Shown in pieces: positions 55,255 to 55,292 of a DNA stretch of 55,292 nt; the first letter of the stretch is position 1; each line of letters starts with the position of its first letter. Under the pieces are notes generated by a model. The model was given only the letters and a program-made list of their open reading frames with translations, was not told the origin of the DNA and did no database searches. The translations under genes were made by a program, and so were the position numbers. The stretch is from a virus: positions 1-55,292 of the IMG/VR virus record IMGVR_UViG_3300022849_000036; one strand, 5' to 3'.

Positions 55255-55292
55255 TGTGTGTCGTCTCCCGTGCTGTTATTACTATGCCCGAA

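Overview
This 55 kb window looks like part of a large temperate phage (or phage-plasmid) genome. It has seven recognisable tRNA genes plus an apparently rearranged one among many tiny genes, a PD-(D/E)XK nuclease with a RecT/Bet annealing protein, a primase-helicase, three or four DNA methyltransferase-type genes, a tyrosine integrase with MerR- and AlpA-type regulators, a Rha/KilAC-type antirepressor, an endolysin and three toxin-antitoxin pairs. No capsid, tail or terminase gene is seen, and no rRNA or host housekeeping operon. The host cannot be named from the sequence; the 84-residue membrane/coiled-coil protein at 5091 reminds me of Acidobacteriota proteins, which is only a weak hint.

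Layout. 1-10 kb: tRNA genes with small genes wedged between them, a thiamine-diphosphate enzyme, a candidate structured RNA, a sigma-region-4-like protein and mazEF. 10.3-14 kb: a compact type V CRISPR system, a ~760-residue Cas12-like nuclease followed by a 19-repeat array. 14-29 kb (plus strand): HNH endonuclease, exonuclease/RecT pair, integrase module, C5-methyltransferase with a second long gene in another frame over the same DNA, primase-helicase, a second methyltransferase, antirepressor, and a small MITE-like insertion. 29-41 kb: small unknowns, SLOG and macro-like proteins, higBA, peptide deformylase, endolysin, and two further CRISPR arrays at 36.0-36.7 and 40.0-41.4 kb. 41.4-55 kb: almost entirely minus-strand, with two mobile-type genes, vapBC, an adenine-methylase-like protein and about twenty small genes, many preceded by a repeated leader module (TTTGATAG box, short hairpin, Shine-Dalgarno, start).

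The most notable system is the CRISPR locus. One effector gene appears to serve 54 recognisable repeats in four clusters and one isolated copy. All carry a 3' hairpin next to the spacer, and its terminal base pairs change in a compensatory way between repeats. The isolated copy sits directly on the 5' end of the effector gene, as expected for an autoregulatory crRNA-like element. No cas1, cas2 or anti-repeat RNA was seen. Other second-look items are an apparently permuted tRNA gene, TATAAT-N7-ATG (leaderless) starts, a dispersed AGTCCGG palindrome, and the dual-coding methyltransferase region.

All assignments come from reading motifs by eye; no database search or folding program was run.
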